DNA of 64,000 nt. It comes from Paralithodes platypus. Lineage: Eukaryota; Arthropoda; Malacostraca; Decapoda; Lithodidae. Shown here piece by piece: positions 45,381-56,250 of the stretch; within the stretch, counting starts at the first letter, position 1, and each line of letters opens with the position of its first letter. The translations under genes were made by a program, and so were the position numbers. The stretch lies in the NCBI GenBank assembly GCA_032716605.1, contig CM064480.1, positions 21,477,651-21,541,650 of the forward strand. Direction: 5' to 3'. The notes beneath the pieces were generated by a model, which was not told the DNA's origin, ran no database searches, and was given only the letters and a program-made list of their open reading frames with translations.

Positions 45381-45660
45381 GGGGGGGATAGGGAGGGGGT
45401 GGGGGGCGGGAGGAGGCAGGGGGTGAAGGGAAGGAAGGAGGGTAGGGAGGGGGGTAGGGGGGTAGGGGGGGTTAGGGGGTGGCGGGGAGTTAGGGGGGGA
45501 AGGGTGGTTGGGGGGCGCGTTGATGTTTAACCCCCCCCCCCACCTCCTTCCTTCCCCTGCCCCTCGCCCCCACCCCCTCCCTACCACCCCTACCCCCTCC
45601 CTACCACCCCTACCCCCTTCCTACCCTCCCGCCCCCCCCCCCCCACAAAAAACGTTGCTA
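45381..45660. repeat. G-rich then C-rich low-complexity tract
   Basis: 45381-45525 is GGGGGTAGGG/GGGAGG-type sequence on the plus strand. 45530-45647 is its C-rich counterpart (CCTCCCTACCACCCCTACCC repeated at 45585-45620), so the tract can fold back on itself. It lies between DIRS G and the lone 3' terminal repeat H. It could be biological or an assembly artefact. Confidence 0.75.
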
Positions 45661-45682
45661 ACGCAACGTTAGTTTTATAGCC

Positions 45683-45880
45683 CCCTGAAGCCATGAGTGA
45701 GGTCGCGTGCGCTCATGATGAAGGCTCCTCAAATTTTAAATGCTCTGCGCGGTAGATTCAAACTACGGCGGATGAGTGTTTGAAGAGGGTGCCTTATGTA
45801 ATAGGCATGTTCGTCAATGATTACGGGGCCACTACTAAATATTAGGTTTTCTTTATCTCCTTACAGGAGTCAAACCTATA
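45683..45880 (+). mobile_element. Solitary DIRS 3' terminal repeat (H)
   Basis: Begins within GAAGCCATGAGTGAGGTCGC and runs through GCGCGGTAGATTCAAACTACGG to the terminus TTACAGGAGTCAAACCTATA. It matches the inverted 3' end of copies A and E. Beyond 45880 the sequence is unrelated. Confidence 0.82.
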
Positions 45881-46576
45881 ATATATAAATTAGGAGAGGC
45901 ATATATCTTGTCCAAATTTTTTTGTATCTGCCGAAAGAAACACCAACAAATACGTTATAGGCCTACCTATAAAAATGCTCAAATTCATAAAAATGTACAG
46001 TATATGCAGTGATATAGTATACATACCTATATATTTTCACTAGGCCTAGTTAATTTTCGAGTTATTGATTTGACAGCATTGGTTATTTTTCCTACTCAAT
46101 ATTTTCTAAGAGTGAGTTCAATGCCTAACGAGAACAGATCCAAAAAGAATATCTGTTAAACATCGTATATAACCCCCTCCTATACTGACTATACAGGCAT
46201 AAAAGTATTGACTGTGCATTTTACACTAAAACATCGGACATGAATAAGCAGCAATAATAAAATATTCATATAAAATAGTAGGAGCCGAAAAATTAATGAA
46301 ATAAGGCCACGAACGTACGTCCGAAGTTCTCCTCCGTTTGTCCGGAGTTATCCCAGGTTTCTTGGCAATCATTTTCCATAAGAAATCACTGTACAGTATG
46401 TCCGAAGTTTTCCATACAAGTCCGACGTTTTCAACTTTTCAAGAATACTTCGGACACCATTTAGGATAAGGATAGCTCTCTTATTATGGGGGATAATTTT
46501 AGGGGGCTTCCTGGATTACGGCTCACTATCACCACACATCACTTTACGTAGTTAAATCTCTATAATGTGTTTACAG
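45881..46576. other. Unassigned AT-rich sequence
   Basis: No ORF or window-internal repeat is recognised. TCCGAAGTTxTCC recurs several times from 46320 to 46450 and again at 46607 in a degenerate form. Confidence 0.4.
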
Positions 46577-46930
46577 TCAGGAGAAATTTTTAAAAAACCT
46601 CGAAAAATGTCCGAAGTTACCCCAGTTTATGGTACAATCTGTGTTGAAATGCTTGTATAAAAGAATCTTGGAGTCAATGCCGTTCTTTACTCCAGCTCTA
46701 TGTCCATAGGCTCTTTCTCTTAACTCATTCTTAGTCTGTCCAACATATTGTATACCAAATTTATCACATGTTATCAAATATATAACTCTTGTTACTTTAC
46801 ATGGAGAAGTTACATTATCTAAAGAATTTTAGAACAAAAAGTTTGTATTCGTAATGTAACTTTTAATAAAATTGTAATGGTCAAAATCAAATTCGTTCAT
46901 GCAGAGTTTACATTTACAATTGTCAACAAA
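46577..46930 (-). pseudogene. Penelope-like retroelement GIY-YIG endonuclease remnant
   Basis: The minus strand reads NCKCKLCMNEF-like Cys residues (about 46900-46930), a stop, then VTRVIYLITCDKFGIQYVGQ (the GIY...YVG core equivalent), TKNELRERAYGHRAGVKNGI and LLYKHFNTDC. Order and spacing fit the C-terminal endonuclease of Penelope-like elements: Cys knuckle, YLITC-x-x-C-x-QYVG, LRxR...HR, HF...C. No RT is visible. Its upstream side is cut by the MITE at 46959. Confidence 0.75.
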
Positions 46931-46958
46931 AGGACGCCGGATATTTTCTTTATTCGTA

Positions 46959-47842
46959 CAGTAAACCCTCGCTATTTCGGACTAATTGGGGGAACACCCT
47001 GTCCGAAATGTCCGAGGTCCGGCTGTGTCCGATCTAAAAGAGGACAAAAAACCGACCTGAAAGAAAAAATCCAACGGGGGGGAAAAAAAAAAAATAAATA
47101 AATAAATGAGAACAAACTTCACCGTTGATTAAATAGGGAAACGGGAACGAACTTCATGCATGTGAATAAATGCGACCTCAGAAGAAGGGAAACGTGAATG
47201 AACTTCATGCACCCATGACAACGAATAGGCCTAGGCTAGGCTAGGCTACTTTTGGCTAGGCTACCCTATTCTTACTTTAGGTTAATATACTGTACAGTAA
47301 TAGCACATATAGTAATGAGTATGAAACAATAAGTTCAGTTGATGGTCGAAAAATAAAAATAAACACACCGCTTCATTGCAGGTCCACCCTTTCACCTCCC
47401 TTCACCTCACTTCACCTCTCTCCACTTCTCCACCTCACTCCACTTCTCCACCTCACTCTCCTTGACCACTTCACTTCCCTTCTCCATTTCAAGTGATATC
47501 GAGGTCACCTTACGCTTTGGTAGGCATGATAACACGGGAATATATGCGGAGGAGATAACAATCACACAAGATGGCTACCCACTCAAAACATACTAACGCC
47601 TGTGACGTCACTTCTCGTCCAGGCGGGTGACTCAGAGCCCAGCCTGTATATCGGCGGTCCGACGGATCCCCGTTTTGACGGACATTCACCGGGGATGGGG
47701 GTGCGTCATCCGACAACGTCGGAGACTGTCGGAACGATGACGGAAATGTCCGAAACACGGAAGTACGTGTCCGAGAGGTGACGGCGATCCGGCTAGTACG
47801 GGTTTCCGACAATTAGAGGTCCGAGACGGCGAGGGGTTACTG
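46959..47842. mobile_element. TA-flanked pogo/Tigger-like MITE, 884 bp
   Basis: The left end CAGTAAACCCTCGCTATTTC and the right end inverted CAGTAACCCCTCGCCGTCTC share a ~24-bp imperfect TIR (with CGGAC following in both). They are flanked by TA at 46957-46958 and 47843-47844. There is no transposase. The interior contains (CACCTCxCTTC)n-like low complexity at 47385-47490. It differs from the palindromic family at 18266 and 60770. Confidence 0.82.
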
Positions 47843-48039
47843 TACTTATGTTTGTTAAATTTTGTTTTTAAAGATCAAGTGCAGAGGTATTAAAAGAGTT
47901 AATCGTAGTCAAACTTCGTGGTCGGTCCGGGTTCGTCAACAATACAAGTAAAGGAAGGGACAGTACGTGGGGCACAGGTCGTATACCGATGTTTCCACCG
48001 GTACAGACCGGCCTCGCATATGTACTGCCCCTGAACCTA

Positions 48040-48440
48040 TTGAAATTATAATGTAAAACTTGCAAAATAAACAAAACCAAAATGTATACGAACACAGTAA
48101 AAAGACAAAACAACTAATCAAAATCGCTATGTGGAAACAACGCTTAAGTAAAATAATAATTTATAAATATAAGAACACAATCCACCACATAGGGTGTACA
48201 TTACTACATGAGCAAGTTAATCTGTTTCCCAAGCAAACTAATCACACACATAACGACAACAACAACAACGTCACGTTCAAGGAATTAGTCAATTTGGGAA
48301 GTCGGGGACGTTCTGATAAATTTTACTAAACTCTGCATTAATAAAGAAACTACAATTAGTGTCAAAATTTGTTCTATTAAAATAAAATTTGCAACTTGAC
48401 AAGACATTAACAATAGTAAAAAATACAAATGGCTATCACT
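48040..48440 (-). repeat. Unclassified ~440-bp interspersed repeat, copy 2
   Basis: Inverted match of 2796-3236 with indels. Landmarks include CACAATCCACCACATAGGGTG, TTAATCTGTTTCCCAAGC and TACTAAACTCTGCATTAATAAAG. A (GACAAC)n-like insertion is present at 48252-48268. Confidence 0.62.
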
Positions 48441-49130
48441 AACGATAGTGCTATTGGGTAGGTACTGTACCTGTAAGCATAGCATGCTTCAAGTGACCCC
48501 TAACAATTGCTACCCTACTAATAATCTACATTTATTGTACAAATAAACTAAGGAAATCGCAAAAGCAAGCAATTGATACTATCGACAATGAATAGATACA
48601 ATATAATAAATACAAATATTTGAAAATATGAAGAAGGCACAATCTTCTTCTTCTTCTTCACGATGCACAGTGTCAACAGGGATGTAGCCCCCAGATAACT
48701 GCGCAAGTAGTACAAGACTTAATTAAGGTTCATGGCGAGGGGGCACGATTTCTAGCACGCAACATACTGGAGATGGTGAGGAGTGTGCAGAAGACGAGTA
48801 ACGGTGAGAAGCGGTAGTTGGAGGGTCATCAGAGGTCGGAGAGAAGGCACAATAGATTTAAACAGAAGAGTACTCTTTTAACAAGAACAAGTAATTATAA
48901 ACATTCATAATAACAATAGAAAAAGATAAATATTAATACATACAGACAAAAAGTAAGCAGAGGTTATAATAGAAACTTCAAGTTAATAATGCTTGATTAA
49001 AATTATTGATATCAAATTTTAAAATAATCACAATAATTGACCTTAAAAATATTACATTTATGCAACAATTTATTTGCAACAAAAGCATGTTGCAACAAGT
49101 GCATGTACTGTACATACATTCCAACTGTGC

Positions 49131-49161
<31 letters not shown>

Positions 49162-49330
49162 TAATAATAAGAAGCATGTTACTTATTTCTCACAAGCGCC
49201 AATTTTGCCGCAGAATTCACTGGCGCTCGAAAACCAAAACCAAAACCAAAAAAAAAAAAAAACACGAATCGCTTAAATCAATGAAACACAAAACCTATAT
49301 GCATCACCCAGCCACCAGCAATGGCAAATA
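48441..49330. other. Unassigned sequence with a (TAA)n microsatellite
   Basis: No coding potential is recognised. (CTT)n occurs at 48643-48659, (TAA)n at about 49132-49169, and an A-rich run (AAAACCAAAACC then A15) at 49226-49261. The A-rich run may be an old retroposon tail. Confidence 0.5.
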
Positions 49331-49332
49331 GC

Positions 49333-52300
49333 CTATACCCTATAGCCCTCGATGATGACACCCCTCTCGAGATCATAGCTTCTTTCAAAGAGAAAAGTCT
49401 TAAGTTGCCTCTTGAAGCACTCAACAGAACTTCGTTGTCTCATGGTCAGTGGTAGTCTGTTATATAACCTTGGAGCCATGTAAGAGAATGATCTTTCAAA
49501 GAAAGATGACTGCCGGAAAGCCCACGGCTCATCAAGACGCAGGGGGTCATCATCATGGCGCACGACTACACCATGGCGTGCCGGTGGACGCCTGAGCAGC
49601 TCTGCAAGATACCTGGGCTCACCAAATTTGAGGACCTTGAAAGTTACCAGACACAACTTGAATTCTATTCTAGCTTTTATTGGTAATCAGTGCAGTTCGA
49701 TGTGATAAGAAGTGGTAGGGGTTCCTGGTGGAATTCCAAAAATTAGTCTTGCAGCTCTGTTCAGAACAGATTGTAATTTCTTTAATATGTAATTTGGAAG
49801 ACCCACGAATAAGGCATTGCAATAATCAACACGAGAGAATATCAATGAGTGGACCAGTGTCAGAAGGCAACGTCTAGGTATAAACTGCCTCACCGAGTAG
49901 AGATTTCTGATGTGTAGGTAGCAACTTTTGACAATCTGATTTACGTGCTCCTTAAAATCCAGTCTTGAGTTCAGATACACTCCCAGATTTTGAACAGAGT
50001 TTACTGGTTGCAGCTGTGAGTCACCCGTATCGATGGAGAGGGCATTTACTGCGTCAGTAGCCCTTCTGTTTCCTCGGATGATGAGAATTTCAGTTTTGTT
50101 ATAATTTAGTTTAAGTTTTCTTGTCCTCATCCACTTCTTGATATCGGTCATCAGCATTTCCACCTTCCTCTGTGTATCAGCTATACCTGTGGATCTCACG
50201 TAAATCTGGGTGTCATCAGCATAGAAATGATAGGTGACACCGTGTGCACGAAGCAGAAGAGACAAGCCACTAGTGTATATCGTGAACAGGACAGGACCCA
50301 ACACTGATCCCTGCGGAACGCCATAGAGCAGGGGTGCCGAGTCCGAGACTATCCGATTCATCATCACACTCTGGGATCTACCTGACAAGTATGACCTAAG
50401 AAGCAAGAGAGCAGAGTCACGCACACCACAGTCATAAAGATCACTCAATAGCAGCTCATGATCCACTGTGTCGAAGGCTGCAGAGAGATCAAGTAAAACC
50501 AACAATGAGATCTCACCGTCACAAGTGTTCTTGACTAAATCATTATGTATTCTGATCAATGCTGTCTCAGTCGAATGATGCTGCTGATAAGCAGACTGAA
50601 AAATAGGAATAGTTTCATTTTGTTGAAGTAGCGGCAGCAGTAGTTGATCAAGTATGGCACGCTCTAATATCTTTGATAAAAAAGACAAGTTGGAGACAGG
50701 ACGGTAGTTCGACATGTTCTCTACATCAAGTCCAGGTTTCTTAAGGATAGGTCGGAGCAAGGCATGTTTTTCAGACACTGGGAAGCTGCCTTCGGAGAAA
50801 GATTTGTTAACTATTTTGGAAATAAGTTCCACTGCATGATCATATACACCAGGTTGTTGTTGTTGTTGTTGTTCCCTAAGCTGCCTGGCCGAACAGCCCC
50901 GAGTCCCTGAGAAAGGCCATGGCCACGATCGGGCTCTCCCACAGAGCTCTCATTGAGTGTAGATTGTGTTGTTGGCGTAAGTGGTTGTGTGAAATGCAGT
51001 CCTCTATGATGTGTTTAATGGTATGGGGCGCTGTGTTACATCCCGGGCAGGCGTCGACAACGGAGTCATCCAGTCTCTTCTGATAGCTCAGGAGAGCTGG
51101 GTGGTGTCCGCATCTCAGCCTGGCCAGGTGGACTCTGTCCTCGCGAGGAAGGGAGGATTCGGAAGGATGGATTTCGGGAGGTCGTGCATGCAGCTGCGTG
51201 TTGTCTGTGAGTGAGTGGATGGATCGGTGAGAGATATGAGTATGGATGTGCTTTTGGAAGTTGGTTTGGGGTGGGCAGGGAGGGAGAGAGGACAATAATT
51301 GTGTGTGATACCGTGTGCTGGGTGTTGTTTTGATATTTCTTGGTGTCTGTGGGTGTGTTGCCATGTAGTTTAGTGGATGGTCTTGGTTCGTGGAGGCTGC
51401 TGCCAGGAATTGAGTGCCTCTCATGTCCAGATGGTCTTTGACTTTGAGGATTTTGGTTTCTTGATGTAGGTGATCTGTGGGTGAAGTAGCTGTGCAGCCT
51501 GTAATGATCTTCAGGGCTTTGTTTTGAATAGTCTGTAAGGTCTTATGATGTGTTTCAGCTAGGTTAGAAGCCCAGGCTGGGCTTGCGTATTCCATCACTG
51601 ATCTAATGTATTGTTTATATACTGTGGTGGTAGTTTCTTTGTTGTGTCCAAATTTTGTGTGAGCAAGTGACCTGAGGGCGTTAAGTCTGGGTGTCAGTTT
51701 CTTTTTAATGTTTGTGGTGTGCTGTTTGAATGTCATATGAGTATCATATGTTACTCCTAGGATTTTGGGTGTGTGTGTATGTGTTAAGGGTGTGTTGTTT
51801 ATGGTGAGTTGAGGGATGTATTCGTGTTCTCCTGTCCAACTTGTGAGCAGGGTTGCGGTGGATTTGGCTGGGGCTAGATTAAGTCTGTTTGTAGTGCACC
51901 AGCCATGTAGTGTGTTGAGATAGGGTTGAAGGAGATCCGTTGCTCTTTTTGGGCCATGGTGTGTGCATGTGAGTGTTATGTCATCTGCATAGGAGGCTAA
52001 GTTTATTTGGGGCGTATTGGGTGTAGTTATATCGTGCATGTACAGATTGAAGAGTGCGGGCGATAGGACAGATCCTTGTGGGACTCCGTTTGGAAAGTTT
52101 CTGATTTTAGATGACTGACCGGCAAAAGATACGTGTGCACATCTGCCTGCTAGGAAGTTGGCCAGCCACCTTTTTGTGTTGTTGTGCATGTTTGTGTTGT
52201 AGATTTTGTTTGTTAGGTTGTGGCGGGGGATGGCATCGAAGGCTTTACTAATGTCGAGTGTGGCTAATAGTGATCTGTGTGGTGGTCTAGCTGAGTTGAT

Positions 52301-54475
52301 GCCGTCGAAAGCTCTTTGTGTAAGGTCTGTGAGAAGAGTGTTTGTGGAGTGCAGTGGCCTAAAGCCATGTTGTGTTGGAGCTAGGGGTAGGTCAGGTGTA
52401 ATTAGTTGTAATACTAGGCGTTCCATGACTTTGGAGGGGGAGCAAAGGAGTGTGATGGGGCGGTGCGAGGAGGGTAGCGTGGGGTCTTTGTTGGGTTTGG
52501 GGAATGTGATGATGATACCACTTCCAAATGTCTGGTATTGTGTTGTGTGAATAGCTGTAGTTTGATATGTTTGTGAGTGCTTGTATGCCTTGTGGTCCCA
52601 GGTGTCTGAGGTGTATGTTGCTTATGTTGTCTAGGCCACAGGTGGGTGAGTGCTTGAGATTGTTGATGATATGCTTTGTCTGGTGATTGGTGAAGGGTGT
52701 ATAGTCAGGGTCTGTGGGGAATTGTCTCTTACGTCGGATGACACGTCGGTTGTGTTTGTGAGGTTTTAGGTGGCTGACATGTGAAAAGTGATTGATGAGA
52801 GTGTTTGCTTGTTGTTTACATGAAGGAGTAGAGTCTGTTGTTGTGATTGCAGCATGTGATTGTGTTGTGTTGCTGTTGGAATGTGTGATGCTGTTTAGTG
52901 ATTTGTAGAGTTTTTTCGGGTTTGTTTTGTGATCAAGTGTTTGTAGGAAGTTATTCCAATTTAGTTTTTGTTGTTCTTGTATTTTGTTGTTAGTTTGGGT
53001 GTTGAGTGCTTGAATTTGTTGTGTGATGTCTTGTGTGGGGTGCTGGGGAGTGTTTCAGTATGTCGCGTTGTCTGATGAGGTTTTGAATTTCTGGTGTGAA
53101 GTTGGGGTTGTGTCTTTTTCTGTTACCTCTTGGAATGTGTTTCTTGTCAGCGTTTTGGATAGTTTTATTGAGTATGTGTACAGCATTGTTGATGTTAGTG
53201 ATGGGTGTACTGTTTAGAGTTGTGAAGTGTTGTTCTGTCTCATTTGTGAATGCTTCCCAGTTAGCTCTTTTATAATTGGTGTATGTGGGTTTGTGGCTAG
53301 CTGGGGTGAGTCTGGTTTTGGTGGTGATAATGATCGGGAGGTGGTCAGAGCCTAAGGTTCTGACCACCCTCCAGGATGTTGTGGGGGCGAGTTCTGGGGA
53401 GCAAAAGGTGATGTCAGGAGATGATGGGTTATAGAGGGCTTGGTGAGGAATATGGGTATGTTGATGGATGTCGTTAAGGATGATGAGGTTATCGGTTTGG
53501 TTTTGTAGTACCAGCCCTCTGTCTGTGTCGGGGTTGTCGACAAACCAGGCCGACGTTTTGGCGTTGAAGTCACCACCCAGGATGATGTGTGGGGTGTGGT
53601 AGTTTGGAAACGCTTATAGGATCGAATTGACAAAATGTTTTATTAAGGTTTCTTATATATGATGAAACAACATCAGCCTCCACCGGATGGAATGATGAGA
53701 GGACACTATTAGGAGTATGTCGTGGTTGGGGTACAATTGAATAATCTTCATTAGAGGGGCCTTCATCCAGTTCATGTCTCATACGAGTTATCTTGCTAGT
53801 AAAAAATGTGACAAAGTCTGCAGCCAACTCCGCATCAGATGCAGAAGGTCTTTAGTTCACGTGTCTTTTTCCAAGTAAGCTACTGACAACCGAAGCCAGC
53901 TTTCTCTGATCACCACCACATGACTCGACTTTCCCCTGATAATATGCTTTCTTTTCGTCTTTGATTGTGTGGACTACGGCTCTTTTTGCCAACATGTATG
54001 GCAGCCATGTGATGTCAGTTTTATGTTTCCGACATTTACGTTCGGCTCTTCTACGCTCTCTTTTAAGAAATTTTACTCGAGGGCTGTACCATGGTGAGTC
54101 ATCTCGCACTATGATTCTCTTTTCTACCTCCGGATAGTGATGATCAAACACAGACTTAAGTGCGCCATTGTGTACCTCCACCAGCTCGTCTGAAGAAAGA
54201 TTGGAAGTATCAATACTTGCAAGGTGCTGTCTTATTTCATTGCAAGCAATATTCTGGTCAGTATTTCTGTAGTTTCTAAACCTGATCACTCTCCCATATA
54301 TGGGCGGCTTAGGGAAATCAAAGCCGAAAGTAATCAGAGAATGATAAAAAATAGAAGAGTCCAGAACCTCCACCTCAACATCCAGAAGACCATCACAACC
54401 AGTGGGAGACAGAACCAAGTCAAGGGTGTGTCCTGAGATATGAGTACAGGTATGACTAAAAACAAGGGACTCCAT
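49333..54475 (-). pseudogene. CR1/L2-group LINE, interrupted by the (CAA)n LINE
   Basis: The minus strand 54475-53614 carries the endonuclease C-terminus and linker: SGHTLDLVLSPTG, HSLITFGFDFP (degenerate SDH), DDSPWYSPRVKFLKRERRRA, AADFVTFFTSKIT and NLNKTFCQFDPIS. After the insertion (50853-53613), RT resumes: NYRPVSNLSFLSKILERAIL, FQSAYQQHHSTETALIRIHN, LLVLLDLSAAFDTVDHELLL, YGVPQGSVLGPVLFTIYTSG and YHFYADDTQIYV. The C-terminal frame is 49333-49656 (SSFFERSFSYMAPRLYNRLP) after a stop or frameshift near 49685. About ten residues between FDPIS and PGVYDHAVELI appear lost at the junction. The 5' end is truncated. Confidence 0.85.
50853..53613 (-). mobile_element. (CAA)n-tailed Jockey/I-group LINE, 5'-truncated in the endonuclease
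   Basis: The (CAA)n tail is at 50853-50873 and the stop at 50876-50878. A 516-codon frame (50876-52426) encodes RT and the C-terminus: TQHGFRPLHSTNTLLTDLTQ, LLATLDISKAFDAIPRHNL, NGVPQGSVLSPALFNLYMHD and ASYADDITLTC, with the zinc-knuckle-like CPGCNTAPHTIKHIIEDC end. Upstream, decayed endonuclease is visible at 53600-53000 (GGDFNAKTSAWFVDNPDTDR, then TLGSDHLPIII). 52427-52990 joins them with frameshifts. It sits inside a CR1/L2 LINE. A clear target duplication is not seen, and a small target deletion is possible. Confidence 0.88.
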
Positions 54476-54552
54476 TTTGAAAGTGAATATGAAAAGTCTC
54501 GTTTTTCAGTACAGTACTGTAGTTGCTAATTAACATTAAAAATTACCCACAG

Positions 54553-54745
54553 GTCCTGATGGCTTTGTATGAAAAACGTGTGCCATTTAAATCTCGGGTG
54601 GTGTCACTGCTGGCTCAGGAGCAGTACGAGGCCTGGTTCCTGAGACTAAACCCCCGTGGAGAGGTCCCAGTCCTCACAGATGGGGTTAAGGTTATACCAG
54701 GCTCTGTGAGGATTGTTGAATACCTGGAGGACAACTTCTCAAATG
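54553..54745 (+). CDS. GDAP1-like: Internal exon of a GDAP1-like glutathione S-transferase-fold protein
   Basis: The exon is bounded by CCCACAG before 54553 and GGTAGG at the donor (GT at 54746). It is 193 bp, in frame from GTC, ending with one base of a split codon. It encodes VLMALYEKRVPFKSRVVSLL, EQYEAWFLRLNPRGEVPVLT and GSVRIVEYLEDNF. The W-F-x-R-L-N-x-x-G-E-V-P-V-L segment with I-x-x-YLE is the N-terminal thioredoxin-like half of GST, closest in my recollection to ganglioside-induced differentiation-associated protein 1, an outer mitochondrial membrane protein. GEVPVL contains the cis-Pro of the glutathione site. No other exon is identifiable within the window. This is the only likely single-copy host gene seen, and flanking introns hold a LINE and DIRS E. 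Confidence 0.82.
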
Positions 54746-55131
54746 GTAGGTGTTTACTGTAGTTTCAAGTCAAAATGGCGATAACCAATATGGCCACAGT
54801 ATCCTAACTTAATCAGGCCTAAACCAAACCTATGAAATTTAATCTGAGATGACTTAACCTAACCTCACCTAGAATTGTTAAGCCTAGCATGATATTGTGG
54901 CCATTTTGACCTAATTCCAGTGGTTATTAGAGAGGAGATGGCTATCATCCTTTTCACTTGGCTTTACCTTTAAAGTTTATTTGTAGGCATCTCTCCACTA
55001 ATACTACCAATACTCATATGCCTACCTAATTTTTCAAGAAGGATTGTCTCTTGTTTTTTTGGTTTTTTTCAATACTGTACATGCATCTGATAAACCTCAT
55101 TATATTTGTTCAATGTGTATGAAGGAGACAA
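54746..55131 (+). other. Probable intron sequence of the GDAP1-like gene
   Basis: No ORF or repeat is recognised apart from short CCTAACCT-like strings near 54800-54900. It ends where DIRS E begins (TATAGGTTTGACTCC, 55132). Confidence 0.5.
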
Positions 55132-55540
55132 TATAGGTTTGACTCCTGCAAGGAGATAAAGAAAACCTAATATTTAATAGTGGCCCCGTAATCATTGACG
55201 ATTATGCCTATTACATAAGACCTCCTCTTCAAACGCTCATTTACCGTAGTTTGAATCTACCGCGCAGAGCATAAAAAATTGAGGAGCCTTCATCATGAGC
55301 GCATGCAACCTCACTCATGGTTCTGTCATTATGAAATTGGGTTCTGACTACGAAAAAAACTTTGTAAAAAATAAAATAAGAATAACTATTCATAAGCTTT
55401 CCATATACTCGTGGATGTACTTGTGTGGATATTTGACCAGACGCTGACTTCAGGCATCATACTTCCTTCACTGACATATCAAGTAAACCAAAATTTAATA
55501 CATCAACGAATGGGAAGGGGATGGTCGGGAGGGCCCCAGT

Positions 55541-55639
55541 CGTCAATGATTACGGGGCCACTACTAAATATTAGGATTTCTTTATCTCCTTGCAGGAGTC
55601 AAACCTATAATTTATTAGTGGCCCCTCCATCATTGACGA
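55541..55639 (-). other. DIRS ICR, copy E
   Basis: The reverse complement is CCACTAATAAAT joined to TATAGGTTTGACTCCTGCAA. It reproduces this copy's 3' end, including the subfamily-specific CTGCAAGG loop at 55145-55152. Confidence 0.87.
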
Positions 55640-55728
55640 TTATACCTGATATCTAAGACTGGAGGGGGACATTCGTAATCATATCATAACTCTAGCAAAA
55701 GCAGATAATCAAACAACCACATAGTATT

Positions 55729-56250
55729 GGCGGGTGCTCAACCCCGAAAAGGGTTGAAATAGGGGAGCTATCCCCCCGCCAAAGGCGGCTTTCTAGGGCC
55801 TTTCCTAGCTGATGCTGAGAGGATTGGGTTCTAGTCATGTGGTGATGGGCTGGTCTATCAGAGTGAGAACTGAGCAATCTCTGCCATACCCATAGCTTAC
55901 TCTGACTGTTCCTTTTACTTATATATTTTCTAGATCTCAAGTGACGGCGTCTCTAACGTGGATTGACCTCCCAATCTACCAAGATTGGAAGCCAAAGCGT
56001 CACATTTTTCCCTTGCCCCTCAACTTTCTCTTCATAATTGCTGAGGGGCACAGGGCCCTGGGTGGGGCTTTGGTTTCCCGGGCGTTTCCGCACCCTCCTC
56101 AAGCTCCCCGCCATGGAGTGGCTTCGGTCACCCAGGCTTTATTGTGGTCGGCGGGGAGGGTTCTGTGGGGGCGCTCGGTTATGGCCTTGGCCTTGCTCGG
56201 GGTCTTGGGGCTGTTCAGCCAGGCAGCTTGGGTAACAACAACAACAACAA
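55729..56250 (+). mobile_element. Short (CAA)n-tailed retroposon with 12-bp target duplication
   Basis: CCACATAGTATT is duplicated at 55717-55728 and 56251-56262. The 3' ~100 bp translate as VMALALLGVLGLFSQAAW followed by a (CAA)n tail. This corresponds to the C-terminal VAMAFLRDSGLFGQAA of the (CAA)n LINE, though it is clearly diverged. The 5' part (55729-55950) begins GGCGGGTGCTCAACCCCGAA and has GC-rich inverted motifs. No RT is present. It is either a 5'-truncated or rearranged LINE subfamily member, or a SINE sharing the LINE 3' end. Confidence 0.78.

Noticed and set aside
45378..45587. Proline-rich small protein on the minus strand
   Set aside because: It is a translation of simple G/C-rich repeats with no coding signal.
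47510..47812. 100-codon minus-strand ORF in the MITE
   Set aside because: It lies wholly inside a TA-flanked non-autonomous element, uses sequence of its terminal repeat and matches nothing recognisable.
48640..48860. Possible structural RNA or R2-like tail near the (CTT)n repeat
   Set aside because: No conserved secondary structure or family motif could be recognised by reading.
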